From CAWAND01 sp963797485 (GTDB taxonomy: Bacteria > Chloroflexota > Anaerolineae > Anaerolineales > E44-bin32), in the NCBI GenBank assembly GCA_963797485.1, contig CAWCPF010000003.1, positions 496,001 to 560,000 on the forward strand: 64,000 nt of DNA, read 5' to 3'. Shown here piece after piece: positions 50,804 to 60,986 of the stretch (position 1 is its first letter; each line of letters begins with the position of its first letter). The notes under the pieces are model-generated. The model did no database searches and was not told where the DNA came from. It saw only the letters and a list, made by a program, of their open reading frames with translations. The position numbers were made by a program, and so were the translations under genes.

Positions 50804-52480
50804 ATGAGCCAGCCGAACCCCCGGTCATCCGATTCAGCCCCGGCCGCGCCAACCCGCCAGCAATGGATCACCTTGTTGGTCATGAGCCTGGCGCTGATGA
50901 TCGTGATCATCGACATCACCATCGTCAACGTCACGATTCCGTCCATGCAGCTGGAGTTCGCCGCCTCTCTGCAGAGTGTGGAGTGGATCAGCGCCCTGTA
51001 CGCGCTGGTGTATGCCGCCCTGATCGTCAGCTTCGGCAAACTCGGGGACACCTATGGCCGGCGCCACTTGTTCAACCTGGGCCTGGGGATCTTCGCCGCC
51101 GGCTCGCTCATGGTCGGCGCGGCCCCCACCATCGGCTGGGTGCTGTTCGGGCGCTTTGTCCAGGCGGTTGGAGCGGCCACGGTCTCACCTTCGACATTGT
51201 CGATTGTCTCCTCAACTTTCCGCGGGCGGAGCCGCGGCGTGGCCTTCGGCATCTGGGGCGGCACGGCGGCAGCGGCCGGAGCCATCGGACCGCTGCTAGG
51301 CGGCTTCCTGACCACGTTTGCCAGCTGGCGCTGGGCTTTCTTGATCAACCTCCCAATCGTGGCCGTGACCGTGTACGGTAGCCTGCGCTTCGTGCGCGAG
51401 TCGCTTGACACAACCTCGCGCCGCCAGCTGGATCCGGGCGGCATCCTGCTGTCCTCCCTGGGGTTGGGTGCGATCGTGTTTGCGCTCATCGAAGGTCAAA
51501 CCTATGGATGGTGGTCCCCCAAGGCGAGCTTTGCTCTGGCGGGCCTGGCCTGGCCCAGCCAGCAGATCGCCGTCACCCCGGTGGTGTTCATTGCCGGCGC
51601 GCTCACGTTGTTGGGATTCGTCTTCTTTGAGCTCCGGCGCGTCCGGATGGGGAAGGAGCCGTTGTTTGACTTCGGGCTGCTCCGCTTTGCAGGGTTCCGC
51701 TACGGCCTGATGACCATCCTGATTGTCGCTCTGGGGGAGTTCGGCCTGTTCTTTGTCATGTCGATCTACCTGCAGATTGGCCGGGGGCTGGGCGCCTTCC
51801 AGGCAGGCTTGGTGTTCCTGCCGTTTGCGATCACTAACTTCATTGTGGCGCCCATGGCCGGGTGGTTGTCAGGCCGGATCGGCCCGAAGTGGGTGGTCAC
51901 AGGCGGCATGCTCCTCGAAGCCGTCGGGATCTTCATGTCCGCCCGTCTCATCCAGCCGCAAACGCCCATCTCGGCCTTCATTCCGACCTTTGTCATTTAC
52001 GGCGCCGGTGTCGGCCTGACGATCTCACAGTTGACCAACACCACGCTCAGCGACATCCCGCCCGAGAAGAGCGGGGTCGGGTCGGGCGCAAACAACACCG
52101 TCCGGCAGGTGGGCGCGGCCATCGGGGTGGCCATCCTGGGCGCAGTCCTCGCCTCTCAAATCAGCGCCACGGCTGCCGCCGATTTGGATCGAGACACGGC
52201 CTTGCCGCCGGCAATCAAAGCGGAGCTCAGGGATGTCTTTGCCGGAGGCCTGTCTGGCGATCGACCCGCCACGCCGCCCGGGACGGCTAATTCGCCGATC
52301 GCGCAGGACATCGCCCGCATCTTTGACGACGCCATCAGCGCCGGGGTCAGGCGCGCGGCTGAAACGGCCTCGGTCTTTGTCGTTCTGGGGGCGCTTAGTT
52401 CGCTGTTCATCCCCAACCGCAAGGAGCCCGCATGGGGCGGCAGCACCGCGTCGCGGGCAACCTCGGTCCCCTTGGACTGA
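50804..52480 (+). CDS. DHA2-type MFS drug exporter
   Basis: A 558-residue transporter with 14 helices of the EmrB/QacA class. ALMIVIIDITIVNVTIPSMQ carries the motif D1-type IDxTIVNVAL variant and GKLGDTYGRRHLF is motif A. The ATG at 50804 is the likely start; an ATG 4 codons upstream is possible. The 252-nt gap before it has no clear feature. It may export cationic drugs. Confidence 0.85.
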   Translation: MSQPNPRSSDSAPAAPTRQQWITLLVMSLALMIVIIDITIVNVTIPSMQLEFAASLQSVEWISALYALVYAALIVSFGKLGDTYGRRHLFNLGLGIFAAGSLMVGAAPTIGWVLFGRFVQAVGAATVSPSTLSIVSSTFRGRSRGVAFGIWGGTAAAAGAIGPLLGGFLTTFASWRWAFLINLPIVAVTVYGSLRFVRESLDTTSRRQLDPGGILLSSLGLGAIVFALIEGQTYGWWSPKASFALAGLAWPSQQIAVTPVVFIAGALTLLGFVFFELRRVRMGKEPLFDFGLLRFAGFRYGLMTILIVALGEFGLFFVMSIYLQIGRGLGAFQAGLVFLPFAITNFIVAPMAGWLSGRIGPKWVVTGGMLLEAVGIFMSARLIQPQTPISAFIPTFVIYGAGVGLTISQLTNTTLSDIPPEKSGVGSGANNTVRQVGAAIGVAILGAVLASQISATAAADLDRDTALPPAIKAELRDVFAGGLSGDRPATPPGTANSPIAQDIARIFDDAISAGVRRAAETASVFVVLGALSSLFIPNRKEPAWGGSTASRATSVPLD

Positions 52481-52631
52481 GGCCAGGCATTCTCCGGCGC
52501 CCGTCTCGGATGAGCCTTCCCAGAATGCCCACACCGTCTTCATGTATCCTTAACCCCAAGGCGTTCCAATGCCCGGTGATCACGCGTACCCACGCCGAAC
52601 CAGGCGCAAAATCGCAATTGGAGGCATTGAT

Positions 52632-53318
52632 ATGATCCGCAAGTCCGTTGGTGTGTTGATTCCGTTGACGTGGCTCCTGGCAAGCTGCGCCAGCGCGGCG
52701 GCCCCATCCACGGTTCAAACCCAGCCCACCCAGGCGCCCACGGCCGACAACCCGGCGACTCAGGCCCCGTCGGCTGCGGGAAAAACCTATACCTTCGACC
52801 CCGGCCGGAGCACCGCCACCTTCATCATCCATGAGGTGCTGTTGGGCAAGCCCAACAAGGTCGTCGGCACGTCCCAGGATATTCAGGGCGCGTTTGTCCT
52901 GGACCTGAGCGACCCGGCGTCCGCCGAGTACCAACCCGTGGTCATCAACGCCGAATTGTTCGTCACCGACGAAGATCGGCGCAACCAGGCCATCCGGGTA
53001 TTCATCCTCGAGACGGGCAAGCCCGAAAACCAGACGATCACCTTCCAGATCACCGGCGTGGAGGGTCTGCCGGCGGCTGCCGAGGTGGGCCAGTCCTATG
53101 ATGTTCAGGTCACTGGGGACTTGACCATGCACGGGATCACCAATCCCGTCACCTTCCATGGTCAGGTCAAGGCGGCCAGCGAAGATGAGATTCAAGGCAC
53201 ACTGACGGCCACCGTGCCGCGCGACGATTTTTCGCTAACCATCCCCAATGTGCCCTTCGTGGCCAATGTGGATGCGGACGTTGTCCTGCAGCTGAGCTTT
53301 GTGGCGACCGCCGGCTGA
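52632..53318 (+). CDS. YceI-family lipoprotein
   Basis: A 228-residue exported protein: MIRKSVGVLIPLTWLLASC is a signal peptide with lipobox LASC, then a Thr/Pro/Gln linker and a YceI beta-barrel (about residues 50-228) that would bind an isoprenoid such as a quinone precursor. Motifs STATFIIHEVLLGKPN and DLTMHGITNPVTF are typical. ATG 52632 has GGAGG 8 nt upstream. Confidence 0.88.
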   Translation: MIRKSVGVLIPLTWLLASCASAAAPSTVQTQPTQAPTADNPATQAPSAAGKTYTFDPGRSTATFIIHEVLLGKPNKVVGTSQDIQGAFVLDLSDPASAEYQPVVINAELFVTDEDRRNQAIRVFILETGKPENQTITFQITGVEGLPAAAEVGQSYDVQVTGDLTMHGITNPVTFHGQVKAASEDEIQGTLTATVPRDDFSLTIPNVPFVANVDADVVLQLSFVATAG

Positions 53319-53342
53319 GAGAATGCCTGCCCCGCGGAAGGC

Positions 53343-56300
53343 TCAGTAGTTGGCCTCACGCGTCACTACGGTGAGGCCAAGCAGGGTGATCCGCCCCGTC
53401 TGTTCCAGATGATCAGGCTCGATGGCCTGTGGGGTATCCAGGGGCGTGTGGGCTGTGTAGTCCGAGCCGTCCCAGTTGATCCCCAGGCTCAGCCCCTCCC
53501 GGCCGCCAAAGCCGGGGATCACCGGCAGGCCGTAGTGGGGGCCTGGGCCGCGGGTGGTTGAGGCATAACCCAACTGCCCGGCGGCCGCCTGGAATAACTT
53601 AACCAGACGATAGCTGCTGGTTTGGTCGAACGACAATGCGCTTCCGGTCCCGGTGCCCACCCCGCTGAGCTCGATCACGTCTTCCACCGGCAGGTCGCTG
53701 AAGCCCAAATGGGCATTCATCATGTTTAGGACGCTCAAGCCCTCGAAGCGCTCACCCCCAGCCCAAACGGCGAAGACCACGGTGCGTTTGGGGGCATAGG
53801 GGGAAGCCTTCATCGCCCGCGCCAACTCGAGCAGCGTGGCCACGCCGCTGGCGTTGTCATTGGCGCCGGGGTAATGCGCCCCGTCTGGTGCATCGCCCAC
53901 CCCGTCGTAGTAGGCGCTGACCATCACCACCTGGCTGTCCAGCCCTCCCAAAGCATCGCTGCCGGGGATAAAGCCGATGACGTTGTAATAGCTTTCGCCG
54001 GCCTCCAACTCGGAGTTCTCGGCCGTCGTCATCTCCAGTTGGACCGTGGCGCCCGGATCGGTGGTGGTAATCTCGCCGGGCTTTAACCCCGGGCGTTGGG
54101 AGTCGAGCGCCCGCAGACTGCTGCCCGCTGAAGCCAGCAAGGCGTCGGCGATCGCGGGTGTGATGGCCATCGTGAGATGCTGGCGGTACGCGATCAGGCT
54201 CCGCGCCGGCAGCGCGTAGCGCCGCTGAATATCGAGTGGATTGTCGATCACCACCAACGTGCCGGCAGCGGCCCCGGTGTTGACGCGCGGCAGGTCCGAC
54301 ATCCGAACGATGATGACCCGGTCGCTCAGGTCGTAGTTGCGCAGCCCGAAGGAATCGGCCGAACCCAAATCAGTATCCGGGCCGAGTGCCAGACCGACGA
54401 TTGGCGCCGTGACCGTTGCCGTTCCTGCGATGTCCTCGGGCAAGTCGACGAAGTCGTGTCGATAGATCAGCGGAAGGAGCAGGCTGCCATCGGGTCCAAG
54501 GATCCTCAGCTGCGGAATTCCAACCAGGTGGCGACGCGGCGCCGGCAGGGTTTGGATGAAGGAGTTCCCATCCCCTGCCCGGCTCAATCCGATGGCCTGC
54601 ATCTGGCCGGCGATGTACTCAGCCGCCATGCGGGCGCCGGGGGTTCCGGTTTCTCGGCCGCCGTAGACGGGCAGGGAAAGCTCCTGAATGTGGGCCATGG
54701 CGCGTTGGGTGTCGAACAATCCGGCCACATTTCGATAGACCCCCAGCGGTGAGCTGGCCTGAAACCAGAGCACCATGGCGCCAGCGGCGCCGGCGGTCAG
54801 CAGCAGCGTGTAGCGGTTGACCAGCCGGCTCAGGTCGAACAGGCCTCGGTCGAGGACCCGCCGCAGCCCCTCCCCCAGCAAGTTGAAGGCCATGATGGCG
54901 GTGAAGAATGCCAGCCCCGGATACCAGGCCATCCACGGATAGCTCCGCCACCACTTGAGGATGCTGGCCAGAAGGGCGCCCCACTCGGGAATATCCGACA
55001 GATGCTCGATGATGGGCATCATGGCCCCGGCTTCACCGATCATCACCTGGAAGCCGCCGCCCAGGAAAACGTTCAGGAACCCCAGCTCGGCCAGGAGCAT
55101 TAGCACGCCGCCCATCTCGAGGGCCGTCACGACCAGCAGGGGACCGACCAGGTTGGGCAGCAGATGCCGCCGCAGGATATGGGTTGAGCGCGAGCCAATC
55201 GACCGGGCGGCTTCGACAAAAAGGCGCGGTTTGAGCTCGATGACCTTGCTGCGTGTGAGCTGAGCCACCTCTCCCCATCCCACCACCGACAGGCCGACCA
55301 CGAAGACCCACACCCCGCCTTTGATCCCTATGGCCTGGATGACGATCATGGCAAACAAGGTGACCGGAAAGGCAGCCCACACGCCCATGGCGGCGGTCAC
55401 CAGTTGATCGAGCCAGCTGCCCTGGGTCCATCCCGCAAACGTGCCCAACAAGCTGCCGATGATCAGGCGGGCCAGGGTGGCAAGCAGGGCCAGCAACAAC
55501 GTCTGGCGCGCCCCGGCGAAGACCAGCGCTTGCAGGTCGCGCCCCAGTTCATCGGTGCCCCATGGGAAAACCGATGAGGGCGGGTAAGGCGGCGCACCAA
55601 TCTTGCCCTCGATCATCATCACGCCGTGAGGTTGGTAGGCGCTGGCCGGGGTCCAGTGTTGCCCATTGATGGCCATGAGCGCCAGGAACACGGCCAGTCC
55701 GCCGCCGAGCAGACAGCATCGGGTTGAGCAGCACCAGGCGCAGCCAGCGCCTGCGATGGGGCGGCAGGGGGTCTGTGGCGGCCTCTTCCGGCGGCCAATC
55801 GGGCGACCAGGCGGCTTGGGATGGCCTCGGCACCGGGCGCCGCCCACCCCGGAGACGCTCGCGCAGGCTGTCCAGCCGATCGCCGAGTTCGCCCAGGCCG
55901 TCACGAACCAGCCCTAGCATGCTGTCCCGCTGGCGCAGAGCCCAATCGCCGGCCGCCTGGCGGAGGGGGGGATAGAGCCAGGGCAAGGCCCATTCAAGCC
56001 CCTGGTTGACCACCACAAAGAACAGGCCCAGGGACACAATGAGGTCGGTCACGAGCGAGGCGTTGCCAAGCTGGATTGCCTCCAGCAGGGTGCTGCCAAC
56101 CCCTGGCCAATCGAAAAACAGCTCGACGACCGGCAGGCTGGCAAGGGAGAACCGGAGCGAGGTTCCCAGCGTGGTCAGGACAGGGACCCAGACGTTGCGG
56201 AACGCGTGCCGGAACACGACCAAGCTGGAGGTCAGACCCTTGGACCGGGCAGTCCGGATGTAGTCGCTGGACAGGACTTCGGCCAGGGAGATATGCGTTA

Positions 56301-57226
56301 TCTGGGCTACCTGGGCGAGAGGCCTGGCGGCCAGGACCAGCGTCGGCAGCACCATGTGGGCGTCCCAGCCGAACCCCGACGTCGGAAACAGTCTGACGTT
56401 GAACGACCGGTACACCACGATGTCGGCTACCCAGAACAGCATCGCCAGCAGAAAACTAGGGGTGGAGATGCCCACAACGGAGACGAGGACCGCGATCACG
56501 GCCCCGCTGCGCCCTCGACTCAAGGCTGCCGCCAAGCCGAGGGGGACTCCCAGGGCGACGGCGATCCCCAGCGCGAGCAGCAAAAGGCCGGCGCTGTTGG
56601 CAAATGTCTTGGCCACGAGCGCGAACGCCCATTCATCGGTGCGGTGCCATACATAGATCCAGGGGTGGGCGACTATGTACGCCAACAACGCCGCCAGCGC
56701 TTCACGGGCCGCTGAAAAGAACTCGGCTGGCAGCCCCTGGCGGCCGCGCTCGGCGAGGATCAGCCCGAATTGGGTCAAATAAGCAATGGCGGTCAGGGTT
56801 GCAAGCACGACGGCTGCCCGGTGGAGAAGCCCCCGCAGCATGCCCGGCGGTTGGGTGGTCAAAGGTTCTGAACGGGGTGGCTCGTGGGCTGGAGACGGGG
56901 TCTCAGCCACCCGGCGCGGCTGCGGCAGCCTGTGGGCTGAGGGCATCACCTGTGCGACCGGCTGCGGCGGCTCCGTTTGACTGAGGTCTTCCAAGGCTTG
57001 CAGCGCACGCCTGCTTTCTGGATGGATCCGGAGCAGGTGTTCGAGATAGCGCGTGCGCAGGTCTGGCTCGGATAGCGCCGCCAGGAGCAGCCACGCCTGC
57101 TCATGCCGGTCCTCGAGCTCGAGGGCGCGAAAGGCACACCTGCGTGCGGCCTGGCGCTGGCCGCGCCCTCAACGCCTCCAGGCCCTGCTGGGCCCACTGG
57201 TCGGCGGTCGAGGCGGAAGGGCACAT
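53343..57226 (-). CDS. TPR-like, DppB permease, DppC permease and M28-like peptidase fusion (two frameshifts)
   Basis: Joined across two single-base gains (near 57155 and 55722), this is one polypeptide of about 1294 residues. Order: TPR-like helices (QWAQQGLEALRA, then AFRALELEDRHEQAWLLLAA), a Pro-rich linker, a DppB-type permease with about seven helices and EAA-loop YIRTARSKGLTSSLV, a linker, a DppC-type permease with EAA loop FVEAARSIGSRSTHILRRHL, an extra membrane helix (RYTLLLTAGAAGAMVLWFQA), then an M28-type domain. The part from DppC to M28 (53343-55730) is one uninterrupted frame, so that fusion is real. The peptidase has the core GANDNASGVATLLELA but lacks several metal and catalytic residues. 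It would sit outside the membrane. Confidence 0.75.
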
Positions 57227-57365
57227 GGCCGTCGAACGGGTCAACCGGGACGGTGGATCATCGGAGATGCGCGGCCTGCTGGCAAAGGTGATTGACCCAT
57301 CAGGCAAGCGCCTTTAGACTCGGGCCGCACGCGCCGATGCACATGGGCAGTCTCCCGTGGGGTGG

Positions 57366-57572
57366 ATGAGTATGGCTTTGGATTGGGAGCGGCAAGCCGT
57401 CATCGATGAATTGACCCAAGACATCAGCCAGGGGATCTATGATAATAACTACCAGGAGCTGAAACAGGTTTTGGACACTTCGGATGCGTGTACCGAGGTC
57501 GATCGCCAGCGGCTGGTCCAGTTCTGGCTGGCCAGGCAGCGCGAACGCGGGCGCGACAGTACCGCCGAGTAA
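57366..57572 (+). CDS. Small unknown protein
   Basis: A 68-residue acidic helical protein (ALDWERQAVIDELTQDISQG) with no recognised family. Two in-frame ATG codons (57366, 57372) are possible; GGGTGG is upstream. It is divergent from the permease-peptidase gene and could be linked to it. Confidence 0.55.
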   Translation: MSMALDWERQAVIDELTQDISQGIYDNNYQELKQVLDTSDACTEVDRQRLVQFWLARQRERGRDSTAE

Positions 57573-57590
57573 TTGTGAAGGTTATCACAA
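57573..57590. promoter_or_regulatory. Rex/CRP-like palindrome, site F
   Basis: TTGTGAA-GGTT-ATCACAA, 13 of 14 positions. It begins directly after the stop codon of the 57366 gene, between convergent gene ends. Confidence 0.5.
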
Positions 57591-57607
57591 AGTGGCCGCC
57601 GGCCGGG

Positions 57608-58168
57608 CTAACTCAAACGGCGGCGAACGACCACGCGTCCCGGCGAGGGCCGTGACACCTCTTCGAACCCCGCCTGTACAAAGACCGGCAGCACCCCCAT
57701 GTAGGCCTCGGCCGGGGTGCGCACCTTGAATGCCGGATCGGTCGGGTAGGCCTCGAGCAGTTCGGCGCCCTGGGCGGCGGCATGCTCGGCAGCGGCCTCG
57801 ATCAGGGCCGGCATCAACCCCAGCCCGCGGAAGGCGCGTTCCACAAAGAAGCACACAATCGACCACACCGGCTTAGCGTCCACGCGCCGCAGCTTGCGGC
57901 TGCGCTCGAGAGACGCATACGTCTCGCGAGGCGCCACGGAGATCCAGGCGGCGGGCACGCCATCGACGTAGGCCAGCACGCCCGACGGTTTGCCCGATTG
58001 CACCCAGGCCTGGAAATCGGCCCGGTTGCCGGAGCTGCCGCGGCGGGCGAACTCACTCCGCGACGTGCGCCAAAACATGCACCAGCAGCCCGAGTAGGCT
58101 CCCCCCTCCCCGAACAACCTGACCACATCATCCCACCGGTCCGGCCCCAGCGGCGCAAAGGTGATCAT
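57608..58168 (-). CDS. GNAT-family acetyltransferase
   Basis: A 186-residue N-acetyltransferase. The acetyl-CoA loop follows CFFVERAFRGLGLMPALIEA (about residue 112). The early Cys/Trp-rich stretch GGAYSGCWCMFWRTSRSEF is characteristic of a subgroup of GNATs. Start MITFAPLGPDRW by homology; no good ribosome-binding site is seen. Substrate unknown. Confidence 0.8.
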   Translation of the reverse strand: MITFAPLGPDRWDDVVRLFGEGGAYSGCWCMFWRTSRSEFARRGSSGNRADFQAWVQSGKPSGVLAYVDGVPAAWISVAPRETYASLERSRKLRRVDAKPVWSIVCFFVERAFRGLGLMPALIEAAAEHAAAQGAELLEAYPTDPAFKVRTPAEAYMGVLPVFVQAGFEEVSRPSPGRVVVRRRLS

Positions 58169-58461
58169 CGGTTTCGGCGCCGAATGAGCAGCCCGATCCC
58201 TGCCGCCGGCGCAAGGATCAGGTTCGGCACGGGCAGATGGAGGATGCCCAGATTGACAATTCCGCATCTCACCAGCCAGACGGCCAACAAACTCATTCCC
58301 AATTGTCGTGTGATACGCAGGATGGCGCCGCCTCCTATTTGCCCGTTATCATTCTAAGGCACATGCCCGCTGCCTTCCATCATCCGGGTCTTGTTGGACG
58401 ACGGGGCCGGTCTTAGAATTCGGGTGCGTTCAGCCCTCGTGAGGGGAAGGCCGTCCAAACT

Positions 58462-59454
58462 ATGCGCTGGTATCTACGCTCGAAAATCCACCAGGCGATC
58501 GTCACCCAGGCCGACGTGGCTTACATCGGTAGTATCACCATCGACGAGGACCTGGTCGACCTCGCCCGGCTTGCGGTGGGCGAGAAGGTGCTCGTGGTCA
58601 GTAACACGACCGGGGTGCGTCTCGAGACATACGTCATCCCCGGCCCGCGGGGATCCGGCCAGATCGGGATGAACGGGGCCGCCGCCCGCCTGATCCAGGT
58701 CGGTGAAGAGATCATCGTCATGGGGTTTGAACTCTCCGATCAGCCCATCCAGCCGACGATCATTCTGGTGGACAACCACAACCGCTTCAAGGAGCAGCTC
58801 CGCCTCCGTCCCGAGTTCGGCCTCCACGTGAGCGGCGATCAATCCCCGGTCTACGCGGCCCTGATGGCCAGGGTTGCCCAACGCGACAGGCAGGCCTTCC
58901 TCGAACTCTACGAACTCACCGCCCCAAAGGCGTATGGCCTGGCGCTGAAGATCATGTCTGACCCCATGGCAGCCGAAGAGGTCATGCAAGAGGCTTTCCT
59001 CAAGCTGTGGATGCGCGCGGGAACCTATCGCCCGTCGCAGGGCCGTCTGTTCCCCTGGCTGCTGACGATCGTCCGCCACACGGCGCTTGACCTGCTGCGG
59101 CGTGAGGCCCGGCGGCCCGAGTCCGTTGAGCCGCCCGAAGGTGAGGGTGGATGGGGGGCATGGCTGGAGGCCCCCGGGAGCGGATCCGAGGAGGCGCGCT
59201 GGCGCAGCTTGTATTTCGCCGTCGCCCATCTGCCCGAGGATCAGAGGCTGGCGATCACCTATGCTTACTACTACGGCCTATCCCACAGCCAGATTGCGGC
59301 CCAACTCAGCCTGCCTCTTGGCACGGTCAAGACTCGGCTCAGGCTGGGCATGGAACGCCTGCGCCAGGCCTGGCTGTCCACCGGTGTCGACAGCAGCCAG
59401 GCTGGCCAATCCAAGGCGGCCCGCGGCGACGTAGACATGAAGGACGAGGATTGA
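58462..59454 (+). CDS. PanD and ECF sigma factor fusion
   Basis: A 330-residue reading frame. Residues 1-109 are a complete aspartate 1-decarboxylase: Lys8, the self-cleavage site Gly23-Ser24 in YIGSITID, LETYVI and MNGAAARLI all match PanD. Residues 128-310 are an ECF sigma: region 2 LYELTAPKAYGLALKIMSDP and VMQEAFLKLW, region 4 LPEDQRLAITYAYYYGLS and LPLGTVKTRLRLGMERLR. No stop separates them. A GTG at 58828 could start sigma separately but has no ribosome-binding site; a stop in another frame overlaps it (GTGA). So this is either a true fusion or a frameshift artefact. The anti-sigma gene follows immediately. Confidence 0.8.
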   Translation: MRWYLRSKIHQAIVTQADVAYIGSITIDEDLVDLARLAVGEKVLVVSNTTGVRLETYVIPGPRGSGQIGMNGAAARLIQVGEEIIVMGFELSDQPIQPTIILVDNHNRFKEQLRLRPEFGLHVSGDQSPVYAALMARVAQRDRQAFLELYELTAPKAYGLALKIMSDPMAAEEVMQEAFLKLWMRAGTYRPSQGRLFPWLLTIVRHTALDLLRREARRPESVEPPEGEGGWGAWLEAPGSGSEEARWRSLYFAVAHLPEDQRLAITYAYYYGLSHSQIAAQLSLPLGTVKTRLRLGMERLRQAWLSTGVDSSQAGQSKAARGDVDMKDED

Positions 59455-60204
59455 GTGAACATGCCTGATGATTGCCAGACCATCCAGCCGCTGCTCGCCG
59501 GGTACGCCTTGGGCGGTTTGGAGGCGGAGGAAGGCCAACAGGTCGAGGCCCACCTCGACGGCTGCCCCGCGTGCCGCGCCCTGCTGCGGGAGTACCAGGC
59601 GGTGGCTGAGGCGCTGCTGCTGGCGGTCCCGCCCGCCCCGCCTCCGGCTGGCATGCGCAGCCGTCTGGCTGATTTGATTGGAGCCGAGGCCGCGCATCCG
59701 GTGAAACGCGGCCCGGACCGGCGCGCCGGCGCCAGATGGTGGGCGCTAGGCGTGGGGCTGGCGGGCTTGCTGGTGGTCAACCTGATCGGCCTGGTCCAGT
59801 TGTCCGGCGTGCGGCAGGATCAGAGCCGGCTTCAAGAGGCCCTGGGTCAGAGCCAGGTCGCCCAGGCCATCGCCGCCTATCCGGGCGCCCAGTCCGTGCT
59901 GATCGAGGGGGACAGCGCCTACGGCACCATGGTGTTCGACCCCGAAAGGTCGGTGGCGGCCGTGTACACATGGGGACTTGCGCCCCTGCCCGCGGATCAA
60001 ACCTACCAGATCTGGCTTCGCACGGCCGAAGGTGAGCGGACCGGAGGCGGGACCTTCCAGTCCGGCGCTGAGAAAAGCTTCACCCTGGTCGTGATCCGGG
60101 CCCCCCAGACGATGCAGGCCTACTCGGGGGTCGGGGTGACGATTGAGCCCGCCGGGGGCAGCCGGGCCCCCACCGGCGCGTCGGTCCTGGGCGGAGACTT
60201 CTAG
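59455..60204 (+). CDS. Anti-sigma factor (zinc-finger, RskA-like)
   Basis: A 249-residue membrane protein. The start has a zinc-finger-like anti-sigma domain (QVEAHLDGCPACRALLREY, HxxxCxxC at about 32-39), one helix (about 97-119), then an extracytoplasmic RskA-type beta domain (YTWGLAPLPADQTYQIWL). GTG 59455 follows the sigma stop directly, so it is the regulator of the preceding ECF sigma. Confidence 0.88.
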   Translation: MNMPDDCQTIQPLLAGYALGGLEAEEGQQVEAHLDGCPACRALLREYQAVAEALLLAVPPAPPPAGMRSRLADLIGAEAAHPVKRGPDRRAGARWWALGVGLAGLLVVNLIGLVQLSGVRQDQSRLQEALGQSQVAQAIAAYPGAQSVLIEGDSAYGTMVFDPERSVAAVYTWGLAPLPADQTYQIWLRTAEGERTGGGTFQSGAEKSFTLVVIRAPQTMQAYSGVGVTIEPAGGSRAPTGASVLGGDF

Positions 60205-60266
60205 CCGCCGGCCGGTCTGTCGAAGCGCCGCCGGATCGCCTCGCCTGCACTCACCTGCTTTTTCAA

Positions 60267-60301
60267 TGGGACCAATCCAATTCTCATACACGCGGCGTAA
60301 A
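60267..60301 (+). promoter_or_regulatory. Possible ECF-type promoter
   Basis: A TGGGACCAATCC-like -35 element and CGTAAA (60296-60301) are spaced like ECF sigma promoters, just upstream of the lipoprotein at 60367 and next to an ECF pair. The match is by eye and weak. Confidence 0.3.
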
Positions 60302-60366
60302 CTCTGTTGATCCAGGCCGAAAATCGCCGGCCACGTTTATGAGAGAGCGCATGAGGAGGAGCAGGG

Positions 60367-60921
60367 ATGTTGGATAGAAGACATGTTTGGTTTGTGACGG
60401 TTTTCACAATTGGCGCGCTATTGGCAGCCGGCTGTGGTCCGGCCGCTCCTACAGCCGCCCCGGCCACGCAGGCACCGGCCACGACGGCGGCCCCCGTGCC
60501 GACGGAGGCCATGAGTACCTCCGGCGAGGCCCAGGTTAATACGGCCGACACGTCGCTGGGGACCGTCTTGGTGGACGGCCAGGGCTTGACCCTGTACATG
60601 CTCACTTCGGACACGTCGGATCAGCCCGCGTGCGTGGATGCGTGCCTCACGGCCTGGCCGCCTTTGGTGACCTCCGGCCAGGCAACCGCCGGATCGGGGG
60701 CGCAGGCCTCGTTGCTGGGCAGCCTGACGCGCGCCGACGGCAGCGTTCAAGTGACCTACAACGGGCACCTGGTATACACTTTCAAGGGTGACCATGCCGC
60801 TGGCGATGTGGCCGGGCAGGGCAAGACCGGTTTTGGCGGGACCTGGTACGTGCTGTCCCCTGATGGCAACCCTGTGGGGGCGCCGGCCTCGAGCTCGACT
60901 TCGAACTACGAAGGTTACTAG
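60367..60921 (+). CDS. COG4315-type secreted-repeat lipoprotein
   Basis: A 184-residue lipoprotein. The signal peptide VWFVTVFTIGALLAAGC ends at a lipobox AAGC, followed by a Thr/Pro/Ala linker. Two copies of the secreted repeat follow: LTLYMLTSDTSDQPACVDAC with TAWPPL, and LVYTFKGDHAAGDVAGQG with FGGTWYVLSPDG. Function unknown, often linked to envelope stress. GAGGAGGAG lies upstream. A Rex-like palindrome lies inside the signal-peptide codons. The gene sits between two sigma/anti-sigma pairs. Confidence 0.85.
   Translation: MLDRRHVWFVTVFTIGALLAAGCGPAAPTAAPATQAPATTAAPVPTEAMSTSGEAQVNTADTSLGTVLVDGQGLTLYMLTSDTSDQPACVDACLTAWPPLVTSGQATAGSGAQASLLGSLTRADGSVQVTYNGHLVYTFKGDHAAGDVAGQGKTGFGGTWYVLSPDGNPVGAPASSSTSNYEGY
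60392..60409. promoter_or_regulatory. Rex/CRP-like palindrome, site G (in coding DNA)
   Basis: TTGTGAC-GGTT-TTCACAA, 13 of 14 positions, but within the signal-peptide codons of the lipoprotein, so it could be a coincidence or act as a roadblock. Confidence 0.35.
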
Positions 60922-60948
60922 ATCTGCATCGAATCTCCCCCTCCGGGT

Positions 60949-60986
60949 ACAAGCGCCCAGGGCATCCCCTGGGCGCTTGTCTTTGG
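60949..60986 (+). terminator. Lipoprotein gene terminator
   Basis: ACAAGCGCCCAGGG (60949-60962) / CCCTGGGCGCTTGT (60967-60980), a perfect 14-bp stem with a 4-nt loop, followed by CTTTGGTT. Confidence 0.75.
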
